64,000 nucleotides of DNA from CAYXFD01 sp964464175 (GTDB taxonomy: Bacteria; Cloacimonadota; Cloacimonadia; Cloacimonadales; JAJBBL01). Of this stretch, positions 8,113-16,320 are shown piece after piece. Positions within the stretch are counted from its first letter, which is position 1. Each line of letters opens with the position of its first letter. The notes below the pieces were generated by a model. It had not been told where the DNA came from, did not search any database, and worked only from the letters and a program-made list of their open reading frames with translations. Location of the stretch: assembly GCA_964464175.1 (NCBI GenBank), contig CAYXFD010000001.1, positions 186,001 through 250,000 on the forward strand, written 5' to 3'. Both the position numbers and the translations under genes were made by a program.

Positions 8113-10068
8113 ATGGGAAAAATAATCGGAATTGATTTGGGTACTACTAATTCCTGCGTTAGCGTTATGGAAGGTGGTAAACCCGTTGTCATAGAAAATG
8201 CTGAAGGAACAAGAACAACACCGTCAGTAGTAGCATTTACCAAAGACGGACAGAGATTGGTTGGTCAACTGGCCAAAAGACAAGCCATAACCAACCCCAA
8301 AAATACAATTTATTCGATCAAGAGGTTTGTCGGCAGAAAACTCAATGAAGTTAGTCAGGAAAGGAAGAATGTCAGTTATGACGTGCGTTCGGACAAGAAT
8401 GGCGAGGTAGTTATCCATGTAGATTCTGAAAACAAGAATTACACTCCCCAACAGATATCAGCAATGGTTTTACAGAAGATGAAAGAGACAGCAGAATCCC
8501 ATTTGGGAGAGAAAGTGACCGAGGCAGTCATTACTGTTCCCGCCTATTTTAACGATGCGCAGCGTCAGGCAACCAAAGATGCAGGAGTCATTGCCGGTCT
8601 GGATGTCAAGAGGATCATTAATGAACCGACAGCAGCAGCCCTGGCTTATGGTCTGCAGAATAAGAAAGAGGAAAAAGTCGCTGTTTATGATTTAGGTGGC
8701 GGAACGTTTGATATTTCTATCCTTGATGTTGCCGAAGGTGTCGTGGAAGTTCTATCCACTAATGGTGATACTCATCTGGGCGGTGACGATTTTGATCACA
8801 GAATCATGAAATGGATATTGAGTGAATTTCAAAAACAGGAAGGGATAGATCTTTCCAAAGATCCAATGGCAATGCAGAGGATCAGAGAAGCGTCGGAGAA
8901 AGCTAAAGTAGAACTTTCCGGTACTCAGAGTACAGATATAAATCTGCCATATATTACGGCAGATGCCGGTGGGCCAAAACATCTGAATATGACTCTTTCG
9001 CGATCTGAATTTAACCGAATGATCACCGATTTGGTAGATCGTTCCATAGAACCCTGTAAGCTCGCTCTGAAAGATGCTAAATTATCTGCTTCCGATATTG
9101 ATGAAGTCATTCTGGTCGGAGGAAGCACCAGAGTGCCTGCTGTTTACGAGGCCGTTGAGAAGTTCTTTGGTAAAAAACCGAATAAGAACGTCAATCCGGA
9201 TGAAGTGGTAGCAGTCGGTGCCGGTATTCAAGGCGGGATAATGTCAGGTGATGAGGATCTTAAAGACATATTACTGCTTGATGTTACTCCTCTCTCTCTC
9301 GGTATCGAGACTTTGGGTGGGGTGATGACAAATCTCATCGAAAGAAATACGACCATCCCAACAAAAAAGAGTCAGATTTTTTCTACCGCTGCCGATAATC
9401 AGACTGCAGTTTCCATTCATGTTCTGCAAGGGGAAAGACCGATGGCCAGCGATAACAGAACTCTCGGCAGATTTGATCTGATAGGTATTCCGGCAGCACC
9501 GAGGGGTATGCCTCAGATAGAGGTAACCTTTGACATTGATGCCAACGGAATATTGCATGTCAGTGCCAAAGACAAAGGAACCGGTAAAGAGCAGTCAATT
9601 CGCATTGAAAGGACAGGAGCTCTAACTCAGGATGAGATAGATAAAATGGTCAAAGAAGCTGAAGCTCATGCTGAAGAGGACAAGAAGAAACAGGAAACTA
9701 TCCAGGCGAAGAATGAGCTTGATACAATTATCTTCTCAACCGAGAAGAGCCTGAGTGAATACGGAGAGAAGCTTGGAGAAGGAGAGAAGAAGGAGCTGGA
9801 AGATGCGCTGAAAGAAGCGAAGGAAGTTTACGAAAAAGCTCAGTCCAAAGAAGAATTCGATGCAGCAAAGGAGACTCTGGCGAAAAAGGCTCAAAAACTT
9901 GGTGAGATGATCTATCAGGATATGCAGCAACAGCAGCAGCAACAAGCCGGTGGTGCCGGTCAACCGGGCGAGGGAGAGGAAGCACAACCGGGAGCAGGTT
10001 CAGATCAGGAGGAGAGCAAGGAAGGTCCGGTAGATGCTGATTATGAAGTAGTAGATGACGAGAAATAA
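8113..10068 (+). CDS. dnaK: molecular chaperone DnaK (Hsp70)
   Basis: This 651-residue Hsp70 has an intact ATPase domain (IGIDLGTTNSCV at the start, AVITVPAYFNDAQRQ, YDLGGGTFDISIL, VILVGGSTRVP), the linker DILLLDVTPLSLG, the substrate-binding beta sandwich and the helical lid. It ends in a glutamine/glycine-rich stretch and DADYEVVDDEK. It folds and refolds cytosolic proteins with DnaJ and GrpE. A GGAGGAAG site lies 8 bases before ATG 8113. Length is normal. A 101-base spacer with a strong hairpin separates it from dnaJ. Confidence 0.98.
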   Translation: MGKIIGIDLGTTNSCVSVMEGGKPVVIENAEGTRTTPSVVAFTKDGQRLVGQLAKRQAITNPKNTIYSIKRFVGRKLNEVSQERKNVSYDVRSDKNGEVVIHVDSENKNYTPQQISAMVLQKMKETAESHLGEKVTEAVITVPAYFNDAQRQATKDAGVIAGLDVKRIINEPTAAALAYGLQNKKEEKVAVYDLGGGTFDISILDVAEGVVEVLSTNGDTHLGGDDFDHRIMKWILSEFQKQEGIDLSKDPMAMQRIREASEKAKVELSGTQSTDINLPYITADAGGPKHLNMTLSRSEFNRMITDLVDRSIEPCKLALKDAKLSASDIDEVILVGGSTRVPAVYEAVEKFFGKKPNKNVNPDEVVAVGAGIQGGIMSGDEDLKDILLLDVTPLSLGIETLGGVMTNLIERNTTIPTKKSQIFSTAADNQTAVSIHVLQGERPMASDNRTLGRFDLIGIPAAPRGMPQIEVTFDIDANGILHVSAKDKGTGKEQSIRIERTGALTQDEIDKMVKEAEAHAEEDKKKQETIQAKNELDTIIFSTEKSLSEYGEKLGEGEKKELEDALKEAKEVYEKAQSKEEFDAAKETLAKKAQKLGEMIYQDMQQQQQQQAGGAGQPGEGEEAQPGAGSDQEESKEGPVDADYEVVDDEK

Positions 10069-10119
10069 ACGGTAATTGAAGAACTTAAGGTTTTCGATTA
10101 CATCAAATAACGATAAGAT

Positions 10120-10159
10120 TCCGGTACCTGCTGTCGTATATGCTATTGCGGGTACCGGA
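10120..10159 (+). promoter_or_regulatory. hairpin covering the 5' side of the dnaJ ribosome binding site
   Basis: TCCGGTACCTGC (10120-10131) pairs with GCGGGTACCGGA (10148-10159): 12 pairs, one of them G-T, around a 16-base loop. The 3' arm contains the GGA of the GGAGAGG ribosome binding site (10157-10163) before ATG 10170. It could moderate dnaJ translation or act as an RNA thermometer; function is inference. Confidence 0.5.
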
Positions 10160-10169
10160 GAGGTTTAGT

Positions 10170-11321
10170 ATGGCAAAAAGAGACTACTATGAAGTTTTAG
10201 GAATTGATAAGAATGCCACTGGGGCAGAGATAAAAAAGGCCTATCGAAAAATGGCTATGAAATATCATCCCGATAAGAACAAGGATGATAAACAGGCAGA
10301 AGATAAATTCAAGGAAGCCTCCGAAGCCTATGAGGTTCTGAGCGACCCCGAAAAGAAAAAGATGTATGATCAATACGGTCACGAAGGGGTCGAGAGTATG
10401 TTCAGCAAAGGCGGCTTCAACTGGAATGACTTTACTCACGCCTCAGAGTTCTCGGATATTTTTGGTGATGGTTTTAGCAGCATCTTTGATATATTTTTCG
10501 GTAACGGTTTCAGCAGATCAGGACGCAGAGAGAGAGTTCCTCAGGGTGAGGACTTGAAAATCTCTCTATCTCTGACTTTGAAAGAAATCGCCAGTGGAGT
10601 AGAGAAAAATATCAAATTAAACGTAATGGATTTATGTGAGACTTGTAATGGAAGTGGTTCTTCCGACGGTTCCACGACTACCTGTAGTCAGTGTCATGGT
10701 TCCGGTCAGGTCAGGCAGATGCAGAGGTCACTTTTTGGTAATATGGCGACGATCGTTACCTGTCCAACCTGCCGGGGCGAGGGTCAGATAATCAAAAACC
10801 GTTGTCCTAAATGCCAAGGAGAGGGTCGGGTTTCAAAGGTAAAGAATATCAAAGTACATATTCCAACTGGAGTATCCGAAGGACAGCATCTCCGGTTAAG
10901 AGGTTATGGTAACAAAGGAAGAAGAGGTGGACAAAACGGAGATTTGATCGTTTTGATCCATGAGAAAGAGGACGATACTTTCGAAAGAAGGGAAGAACAT
11001 CTCTTCCTCGGATATCCCATATCTTTTTCCCAGGCAGCACTTGGCACAGATATCCTTGTTCCGACACTTTCCGGAAAGATAAAGATGAAAGTCCCTGCCG
11101 GAACCCAAACCGGGGAGATATTCCGCCTGAAAGGTCAGGGATTACCGATATTGAATCATTCTGCAAAAGGGGATCTTTACGTAAGAATTGTTGTTCAAAC
11201 ACCCAATAAACTTAGCAAGGCAGAAAAAGAGCTCTTTGCCCAGCTGTCGGAATTTGATAAAGAGAGAAAAATGACACCGGGGAAAAGGGTTATCAACAAG
11301 TTAAAAGACTGGATATCCTGA
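10170..11321 (+). CDS. dnaJ: chaperone protein DnaJ (Hsp40)
   Basis: DnaJ delivers substrates to DnaK and stimulates its ATPase. The 383-residue protein has the J domain (residues 1-70, with the HPD motif in YHPDKNK), a glycine/phenylalanine-rich region, four CxxCxGxG zinc motifs (CETCNGSG, CSQCHGSG, CPTCRGEG, CPKCQGEG) and the C-terminal peptide-binding domains. ATG 10170 gives the usual start MAKRDYYEVLG, with GGAGAGG 6 bases upstream. An earlier in-frame ATG at 10140 would put the hairpin inside the gene and adds no conserved sequence. The stop overlaps the rsmE start as TGATG. Confidence 0.96.
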   Translation: MAKRDYYEVLGIDKNATGAEIKKAYRKMAMKYHPDKNKDDKQAEDKFKEASEAYEVLSDPEKKKMYDQYGHEGVESMFSKGGFNWNDFTHASEFSDIFGDGFSSIFDIFFGNGFSRSGRRERVPQGEDLKISLSLTLKEIASGVEKNIKLNVMDLCETCNGSGSSDGSTTTCSQCHGSGQVRQMQRSLFGNMATIVTCPTCRGEGQIIKNRCPKCQGEGRVSKVKNIKVHIPTGVSEGQHLRLRGYGNKGRRGGQNGDLIVLIHEKEDDTFERREEHLFLGYPISFSQAALGTDILVPTLSGKIKMKVPAGTQTGEIFRLKGQGLPILNHSAKGDLYVRIVVQTPNKLSKAEKELFAQLSEFDKERKMTPGKRVINKLKDWIS

Positions 11322-12058
11322 TGCCTTGTTTCTACGTTCCTCATCTTGTTATCGGAATGCAGAATCTGATTATCGAAGGCGAAGAATTTCACCATATAGT
11401 AAATGTTTTTCGCAAGAAACCCCAAGACAGGCTTCTACTATCAAACGGGCACGGTTTAAAGGCAACTGCTGTCCTGGATAAAATTGGTAAGAAAAGCATC
11501 ACACTGCAGATAATCGAAAGCCGTCCAACTGAGAAGAGTTCACCCCGGATCGCTGTCGGTTTCTCACTCCTCAGGAATAAAAATGATCATTTAATTGTGG
11601 AAAAACTGACTGAACTGGGAGTTAGTGAGTTCTTTCCCTTTATCAGTAGTTATACAGTCAGAAACAGCAGTAACAATACGATCGAAAAGTTTAAAAAAAC
11701 TGCCATTGCTGCCCTGAAACAATGTGATAATCCTTTCTTACCTCAGATCAGGGAAGTGATGGATTTGGAAAAAGCCTTATCTGTTCTGCAACAAGAAAAC
11801 TTCACAGTTTTAACAGCGTTAGAGAGAGATGCTGTTAAGCTTCTTCCCGATTGCCTTCCTGAGCCTCTGCCTCCGAAAATAGTTTTACTTTTTGGTCCGG
11901 AAGGTGGGTTTTCAGATGAAGAGATTGCTTTTTTGGGAGAACAGAGCGGGGAAAAATTTACCCTGGGTAATCATGTTTTGCGGGCAGAGACAGCAGCCAT
12001 TTCCGGCGTCTCTCAACTTCTGTTGAAAATACTGAAACAGCAGCCGGATTATCTTTAA
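11321..12058 (+). CDS. rsmE: 16S rRNA (uridine1498-N3)-methyltransferase RsmE
   Basis: RsmE methylates U1498 of 16S rRNA using S-adenosylmethionine. The 245-residue protein starts with a PUA-like domain (HLVIGMQNLIIEGEEFHHIVNVFRKK) and continues into the SPOUT knot, with KLTELGVSEFFPF, ALKQC, LFGPEGGFSDEEI and LGNHVLRAETAAI typical of the family. It is the last gene of the heat-shock operon, a common arrangement, and starts on the last base of the dnaJ stop codon. An inverted repeat 36 bases downstream may end the transcript. Confidence 0.95.
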   Translation: MPCFYVPHLVIGMQNLIIEGEEFHHIVNVFRKKPQDRLLLSNGHGLKATAVLDKIGKKSITLQIIESRPTEKSSPRIAVGFSLLRNKNDHLIVEKLTELGVSEFFPFISSYTVRNSSNNTIEKFKKTAIAALKQCDNPFLPQIREVMDLEKALSVLQQENFTVLTALERDAVKLLPDCLPEPLPPKIVLLFGPEGGFSDEEIAFLGEQSGEKFTLGNHVLRAETAAISGVSQLLLKILKQQPDYL

Positions 12059-12094
12059 GAATAATTCTTTTCGCAATGAGCACGGCAATTTAAC

Positions 12095-12142
12095 CGGAAA
12101 ACTCCTACTGCTGAAAATAGTATTTCTGTTAAGAGTTTTCCG
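12095..12142 (+). other. inverted repeat after rsmE
   Basis: CGGAAAACTC (12095-12104) pairs perfectly with GAGTTTTCCG (12133-12142) around a 28-base loop. There is no T-run after it, so it is at best a weak or factor-assisted terminator of the heat-shock operon, or an mRNA-protecting structure. Confidence 0.35.
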
Positions 12143-12212
12143 TTTGCAGTTATTGCTTGCTTCAGAGATGGCTAAGTTTTATATTGTTTTTAGAGATCGA
12201 AGGGAGGTATAG

Positions 12213-12716
12213 ATGTCACAAGAGAAAATTTCTAAGATGAATAAGATACTATTTCTTTGGGTGCTGCCTCTGGCGGTTGTGTTTTTTGTAGTATTTGCTC
12301 TGATCATTTTCAGAGCTCCGCCTGAACAGCGTATTCTGTTCGAGTTTCCTGAGGAGAGTCAGTATGAAGACGGTACCTACAGAGGCACATTTGCTGATTT
12401 AGCTGATATTCAGATCAGCTTACAGTTCACTCTTAAAGATGGTATCGTTACGGAAGCTGCTTTTCGTCACTTAAAACGGGATGAGAATTATCATCTTGAT
12501 TCCGTGACCGAACCTTACCGCTCTGTAGTGAAGCAATACAAAGAACTACTGGAATATCTGGTAGGCAAAAATCTGCGGGAGACATTGCCGGAACTTTACT
12601 ATCCCGCAAGGATAATTCACACGGAAGTTGACGGTTATACTGCTGCTACGGTGAGAAGTTCCAAGATAATCTCAGCGATCCGTGATGCTTTGAACCGGGG
12701 AGTATATAGGTATTGA
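12213..12716 (+). CDS. membrane-anchored FMN-binding domain protein
   Basis: The 167-residue protein has one N-terminal membrane segment (about 11-34) and an extracytoplasmic FMN-binding domain (PF04205 type). The domain begins at DGTYRG (53-58) and ends with DGYTAATVRSS (140-150). That last motif fits the flavinylation pattern D-G-x-T-[AG]-[AS]-T, so Thr146 would carry covalent FMN, attached by an ApbE-type transferase not seen here. Such proteins pass electrons across or along the cytoplasmic membrane (Rnf, Nqr and extracellular reduction systems). No redox partner is adjacent; the NapH-like ferredoxin protein at 26347-27123 is a distant candidate. GGGAGG precedes the ATG. Confidence 0.8.
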   Translation: MSQEKISKMNKILFLWVLPLAVVFFVVFALIIFRAPPEQRILFEFPEESQYEDGTYRGTFADLADIQISLQFTLKDGIVTEAAFRHLKRDENYHLDSVTEPYRSVVKQYKELLEYLVGKNLRETLPELYYPARIIHTEVDGYTAATVRSSKIISAIRDALNRGVYRY

Positions 12717-12736
12717 GAGTACGATGTAGATAGCTC

Positions 12737-13642
12737 CTATTCGGAATACTTCTCCACAAATTTCCTGAAATCGGTATAACTCTCCTGTAAATGCTTCAAA
12801 AATCTTCGGTGATGAGAATGGTCTTTATCTGAAACAAATTCTTCCAGAGCTTTTTCAGCTGCTGTTTTTCCGACCTCAACAAAATTATCTACTTCATCCA
12901 GTTCCCAAAAAGCGAGTTCATCGTCGTAGGCTGAGATATAGATATCCGGTTTCGCTTCTAAAAGAGCTTCCAATACGGTCGAGCTTTGACTGTAAAAATT
13001 GGTTTGGATAAATGTATCGATCATCGAAGGCAGGTTATCAGATCCTTCTGGACTCTCCTGTTGAAAGACTTCAAATTTGGCTGGAAAGGGAGGCAGAACA
13101 CTACAGGCGACTGTCAGGGCATTTTTGTGAAAGTATTTAGCGAATTTTATCGGTAGGGGATGCTCAATATAACCGTCAACAAAGAGGTACTTTCCATAAG
13201 GGAAAGGTTGAAAGATAAAGGGAAGGGAAGAACTGGCTCTCATTGCTTTAGCCAGACTACCCCTGTCAATAATGACACTTTTTTTACTCTTCAGGTCAAA
13301 AGAGACTGCCGCGAAATCGATCTTGATGTTATCTATAACAGCCTCTTTAGTAATTTCAGTGAAAAGCTTTAGGACACCCTCTCCATCAGTTAAACCACTC
13401 GCTTTGAAGGATGGTTTAAAGAGAGATACCAATTTTATCAGATTTAGGGATTTCGGGAGATCAGAAATCTCTTCCGGAGAATACCCGTAAGCATATAAGC
13501 CTCCGATGATCGCCCCCATACTTGTACCGATAATGGATTTAATGCGAAAGTGTTTTTCAAGTTCCGATAAAACACCTATATGAGCCAAACCACGGGCTGA
13601 ACCGCCACTTAATACAAGATTGATCTCTTTTTTCTCTTTCAT
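12737..13642 (-). CDS. patatin-like phospholipase, RssA type
   Basis: This 301-residue patatin-fold acyl hydrolase has the oxyanion motif SGGSARGLAHIG (11-22), the nucleophile elbow GTSMG (serine of the Ser-Asp dyad) and the aspartate in FVDGY. These enzymes cleave acyl chains from phospholipids. The protein lacks a signal peptide and a surface-barrel domain, so it is probably cytosolic and resembles the short RssA/YchK group. It converges with the FMN-binding gene 20 bases away and is divergent from the sorted protein gene at 13844. The C-terminus is helical and charged. Confidence 0.88.
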   Translation of the reverse strand: MKEKKEINLVLSGGSARGLAHIGVLSELEKHFRIKSIIGTSMGAIIGGLYAYGYSPEEISDLPKSLNLIKLVSLFKPSFKASGLTDGEGVLKLFTEITKEAVIDNIKIDFAAVSFDLKSKKSVIIDRGSLAKAMRASSSLPFIFQPFPYGKYLFVDGYIEHPLPIKFAKYFHKNALTVACSVLPPFPAKFEVFQQESPEGSDNLPSMIDTFIQTNFYSQSSTVLEALLEAKPDIYISAYDDELAFWELDEVDNFVEVGKTAAEKALEEFVSDKDHSHHRRFLKHLQESYTDFRKFVEKYSE

Positions 13643-13843
13643 TAGTACCTCTCTGTTATCAACAACAAAGCAATAGTCTATTCTGATTCCTTAATGTCAA
13701 ATGGTATTTTTTCCCTGTTGAGAACGTAAACAAAAAAATGTATTGACTCTAAAGAATCTATTCTGATCATTAAATAGAGAATTGTATAATCTACTGAAGA
13801 GAGTTGTAAGTAACATTGTGGATACCCAAACAAGGAGGTCATC

Positions 13844-15157
13844 ATGAAAGTAAGTGAAGTTATGTTTCAGCTGGGCATAGTAACCGCAATCTTAATTTTT
13901 CTCTTTTTTGCGGATTTATCAGCCTTAAATGAGGAGTGGGATCAATTGCTCGATCTACCGGTTATTGATGTAGTTTTTACTAATAATCCCGGAATACATG
14001 CTGATGGTTTAGCGATGCTTATACCGGGCGATAATGGAGGATTAGCGTATTATACCACTACTGACTCGTTAACCGTTTTCCAGTTTATTCACCCTCAGCT
14101 TCATCTCGTCTCGATTGCTGCTGATGATCAAAACAACCGGATCTTTTGTTTGACAGGAGGCTATTCCAATAGCGATGGGTTATATTACTTTGATGTTAAC
14201 ACAGAGGAGTATGGCCTGGTTTCGTTTGTTAATGGTGGAAATTTTATCAAGAAACTGTCCTCGGGATTTTATTTAGGATGGGGAACTGAGTTCGGTCAGG
14301 GCGGCTTACTTCATTCTCTTGATGGTTATCAATGGACGGAGATGACTGATTTTGACTCATATCATGTATACAAGATTGTGGAGACCGGTGATGGTACACT
14401 TTTTGTAGCAACATGGGAAGGAATCTTTATTGTTGAGAGCGGAAGAGAAAAACCGTCACAGATATTAGAGTTGGAAAATATTACCGACTTGTTTGTCAGA
14501 AGCCATCCTTATAGTGACGAGGTATATTTTGCCTTGGGACTTGGTAGTTGGAGTGACGGAGTTTACAGAATCGAATATGGTGATGGGGAGATCAGCAATG
14601 TTATTCCCATCAACTACATTTATCTGGCAAAGAGATTGTATGAGTATGATAATTATCTTGTTGTTGGTGCTTACGACAACCTTAGTAATCTATTTCTGGT
14701 CGAACCCTCATTCTTAGGAGAAATATATCCGATCGGGAGCGAACTCGGAATTGATGATGTTTTCTGTTTTGAAAGATTACCGGTATATACTCCGAATTTT
14801 GTCGTCGGTACGGATAACGGACTATTCTGGGGAAGAAACATTTTTGTTGAGATTACAGCTCCTGTAGTAGTGAACAACTCGGTTAAATTAGCACAGAACT
14901 ATCCTAACCCGTTTAATCCGGCAACCATCATTGATTTTGTACTGACTCACCCGGGTTATACACGATTAGCTATCTATAATCTTCAGGGACAAAGGATCAA
15001 GACTATAACCGCTCGTTTTTTAGATCGGGGAGAGCATTCAGTAGTCTGGCAGGGAGATGATGATCTTGGTAATCGGGTAGCCTCTGGTGTTTATTTTTAT
15101 CAATTAGAAATTGACGGTGAAATATCGGCAATACGGAAATGTTTGTATCTCAAGTAA
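13844..15157 (+). CDS. secreted beta-rich protein with NYPNPFNP-type C-terminal sorting domain
   Basis: This 437-residue protein starts with a signal peptide (about 1-28, hydrophobic then LSALN). The middle (30-345) is rich in repeated aromatic/glycine beta strands such as GGLLHSLDGYQW and GDGTLFVATWEGIF, suggesting a propeller, but I recognise no family. The last 80 residues hold NYPNPFNPATIIDF and end GVYFYQLEIDG...KCLYLK, the FlgD-like/type A domain that directs secretion through type IX-like systems in FCB bacteria. The start has an ideal AAGGAGG. A TATAAT at 13785-13790 is a possible -10. TCTATTCTGAT occurs twice upstream (about 13678 and 13757). Role unknown; probably surface-exposed. 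Confidence 0.8.
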   Translation: MKVSEVMFQLGIVTAILIFLFFADLSALNEEWDQLLDLPVIDVVFTNNPGIHADGLAMLIPGDNGGLAYYTTTDSLTVFQFIHPQLHLVSIAADDQNNRIFCLTGGYSNSDGLYYFDVNTEEYGLVSFVNGGNFIKKLSSGFYLGWGTEFGQGGLLHSLDGYQWTEMTDFDSYHVYKIVETGDGTLFVATWEGIFIVESGREKPSQILELENITDLFVRSHPYSDEVYFALGLGSWSDGVYRIEYGDGEISNVIPINYIYLAKRLYEYDNYLVVGAYDNLSNLFLVEPSFLGEIYPIGSELGIDDVFCFERLPVYTPNFVVGTDNGLFWGRNIFVEITAPVVVNNSVKLAQNYPNPFNPATIIDFVLTHPGYTRLAIYNLQGQRIKTITARFLDRGEHSVVWQGDDDLGNRVASGVYFYQLEIDGEISAIRKCLYLK

Positions 15158-15299
15158 AACTTAACAGCTAAATGCTTGTTTCCCTTCGGAGTCATGATAT
15201 CTGGGGTTTATCTGCTGAGAAAATGTTATTTTAAAACATTTCCTGAAAGAACTGTAGTTTCTCCTTTGCCTGATTGAATGGACTCCCGGCAAAATCTGT

Positions 15300-15329
15300 T
15301 TGACATTATCCTACTCCTTGCTACATTAT
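15300..15329 (+). promoter_or_regulatory. candidate promoter of osmC-tlpA pair
   Basis: TTGACA (15300-15305) and CATTAT (15324-15329) are separated by 18 bases, 37 bases before the OsmC start codon. Confidence 0.4.
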
Positions 15330-15365
15330 CTGAAGATTGAATATCAAACATGAAAGGAGAAAAGG

Positions 15366-15788
15366 ATGAACAAGACGAAACTGGTTTGGAAAAATGAGCT
15401 TGCTTTCACTGTAGAGCAGGATGGGCATCAATTCCATGTCGATGGAGACAAAGATTTTGGCGGACAGGATTTGGGTCCTAAGCCCAAAGGACTTCTGTTA
15501 TCGTCTTTAGCGGGATGTTCCGGAATGGATGCCGTCTCTATCCTAAAGAAAATGCGTATCCCTGAATACAAGCTGACCATAGAAGTCGAGGGTGAGTTAG
15601 TAGATGAGCATCCAGCTGTGTACAAGCATATTGATCTTATCTTCAGATTTTCCGGGAAAGACTTACCGATAGATAAGTTAAAAAGAGCGGTTGAACTTTC
15701 AACCGAGAAGTATTGTCCAGTTTATGCTATGCTGATAAAGGCAGTTCCCATTGAGACAAAAATCTTACTAAATGAAGAAGAGGTGTAA
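15366..15788 (+). CDS. OsmC family peroxiredoxin-like protein
   Basis: The 140-residue OsmC/YhfA-type protein carries the two family cysteines, one in LAGCSGMDAVSIL (about residue 51) and one in STEKYCPVYAML (about 117). They form the thiol pair that reduces organic hydroperoxides in Ohr/OsmC proteins. The short YhfA-like length suggests an OsmC-like protein of unknown substrate rather than classic Ohr. AAAGGAG precedes the ATG. A thioredoxin-like gene begins 2 bases after the stop, so peroxide detoxification with a coupled thiol donor is a reasonable but unproven idea. Confidence 0.88.
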   Translation: MNKTKLVWKNELAFTVEQDGHQFHVDGDKDFGGQDLGPKPKGLLLSSLAGCSGMDAVSILKKMRIPEYKLTIEVEGELVDEHPAVYKHIDLIFRFSGKDLPIDKLKRAVELSTEKYCPVYAMLIKAVPIETKILLNEEEV

Positions 15789-15789
15789 A

Positions 15790-16290
15790 ATGAGGAGATT
15801 ATATATCTTAGCTGCGGTAGTTATCCTGATGTTGAGTAGTGCGTTGATCGCTGAGACGGAAACAGTAAAGGTTGCTGATTTCACCCTCAATGATTTAGAT
15901 GGTAATCCGGTTACTATTAGTGAATTAGAGGGTTTGATAATCCTTGATTTTTGGGCTACCTGGTGTCCCCCCTGCCGGGTAGAAATTCCTTTTCTTCAGG
16001 ATTTTTATGACGAATTCCATGAAAAAGGATTGCAGATAGTGGGGATCAGTACGGAAGATGTCGCAACTCAGAAGAGGTTTGTCGAGCAGATGATAAAAGA
16101 TGGAACAGAGATGACTTATCACTTGCTGCTTGATCCTGAGGGAATCATAACCAGAAAATACGGAGTAGAAGGTATTCCTACCACAATATTTGTAAAAGAT
16201 GATTTAACTCAGATTGAGCGGGAAGTAGGTTTTGCCCCTCAATATGCTCCGAGATTCCGGGAAATAATCGAAACGAACCTTCCTGAATAA
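15790..16290 (+). CDS. TlpA/ResA-like exported thioredoxin-fold protein
   Basis: The 166-residue protein starts with a signal peptide or anchor (RRLYILAAVVILMLSSALIA). It then has a thioredoxin fold with the active site WATWCPPC at about residue 60 and the cis-proline region GIPTTIFV. TlpA/ResA proteins reduce disulfides outside the cytoplasmic membrane, for example in cytochrome maturation or protein repair. ATG 15790 was chosen because an earlier in-frame start at 15772 would lie inside the OsmC gene and place extra basic residues before the signal peptide. It is transcribed with the OsmC gene. Confidence 0.88.
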   Translation: MRRLYILAAVVILMLSSALIAETETVKVADFTLNDLDGNPVTISELEGLIILDFWATWCPPCRVEIPFLQDFYDEFHEKGLQIVGISTEDVATQKRFVEQMIKDGTEMTYHLLLDPEGIITRKYGVEGIPTTIFVKDDLTQIEREVGFAPQYAPRFREIIETNLPE

Positions 16291-16320
16291 AAAAAATTTT
16301 AGTGATTCCTCTGTTACGAT

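Noticed and set aside
9728..9987. Antisense frames opposite the dnaK C-terminal region
   Set aside because: They arise from the acidic, glutamine-rich repeats of dnaK read on the other strand.
10140..10169. Upstream ATG for dnaJ
   Set aside because: It would lie inside the hairpin region and add residues not seen in DnaJ; ATG 10170 has a proper ribosome site and the usual start.
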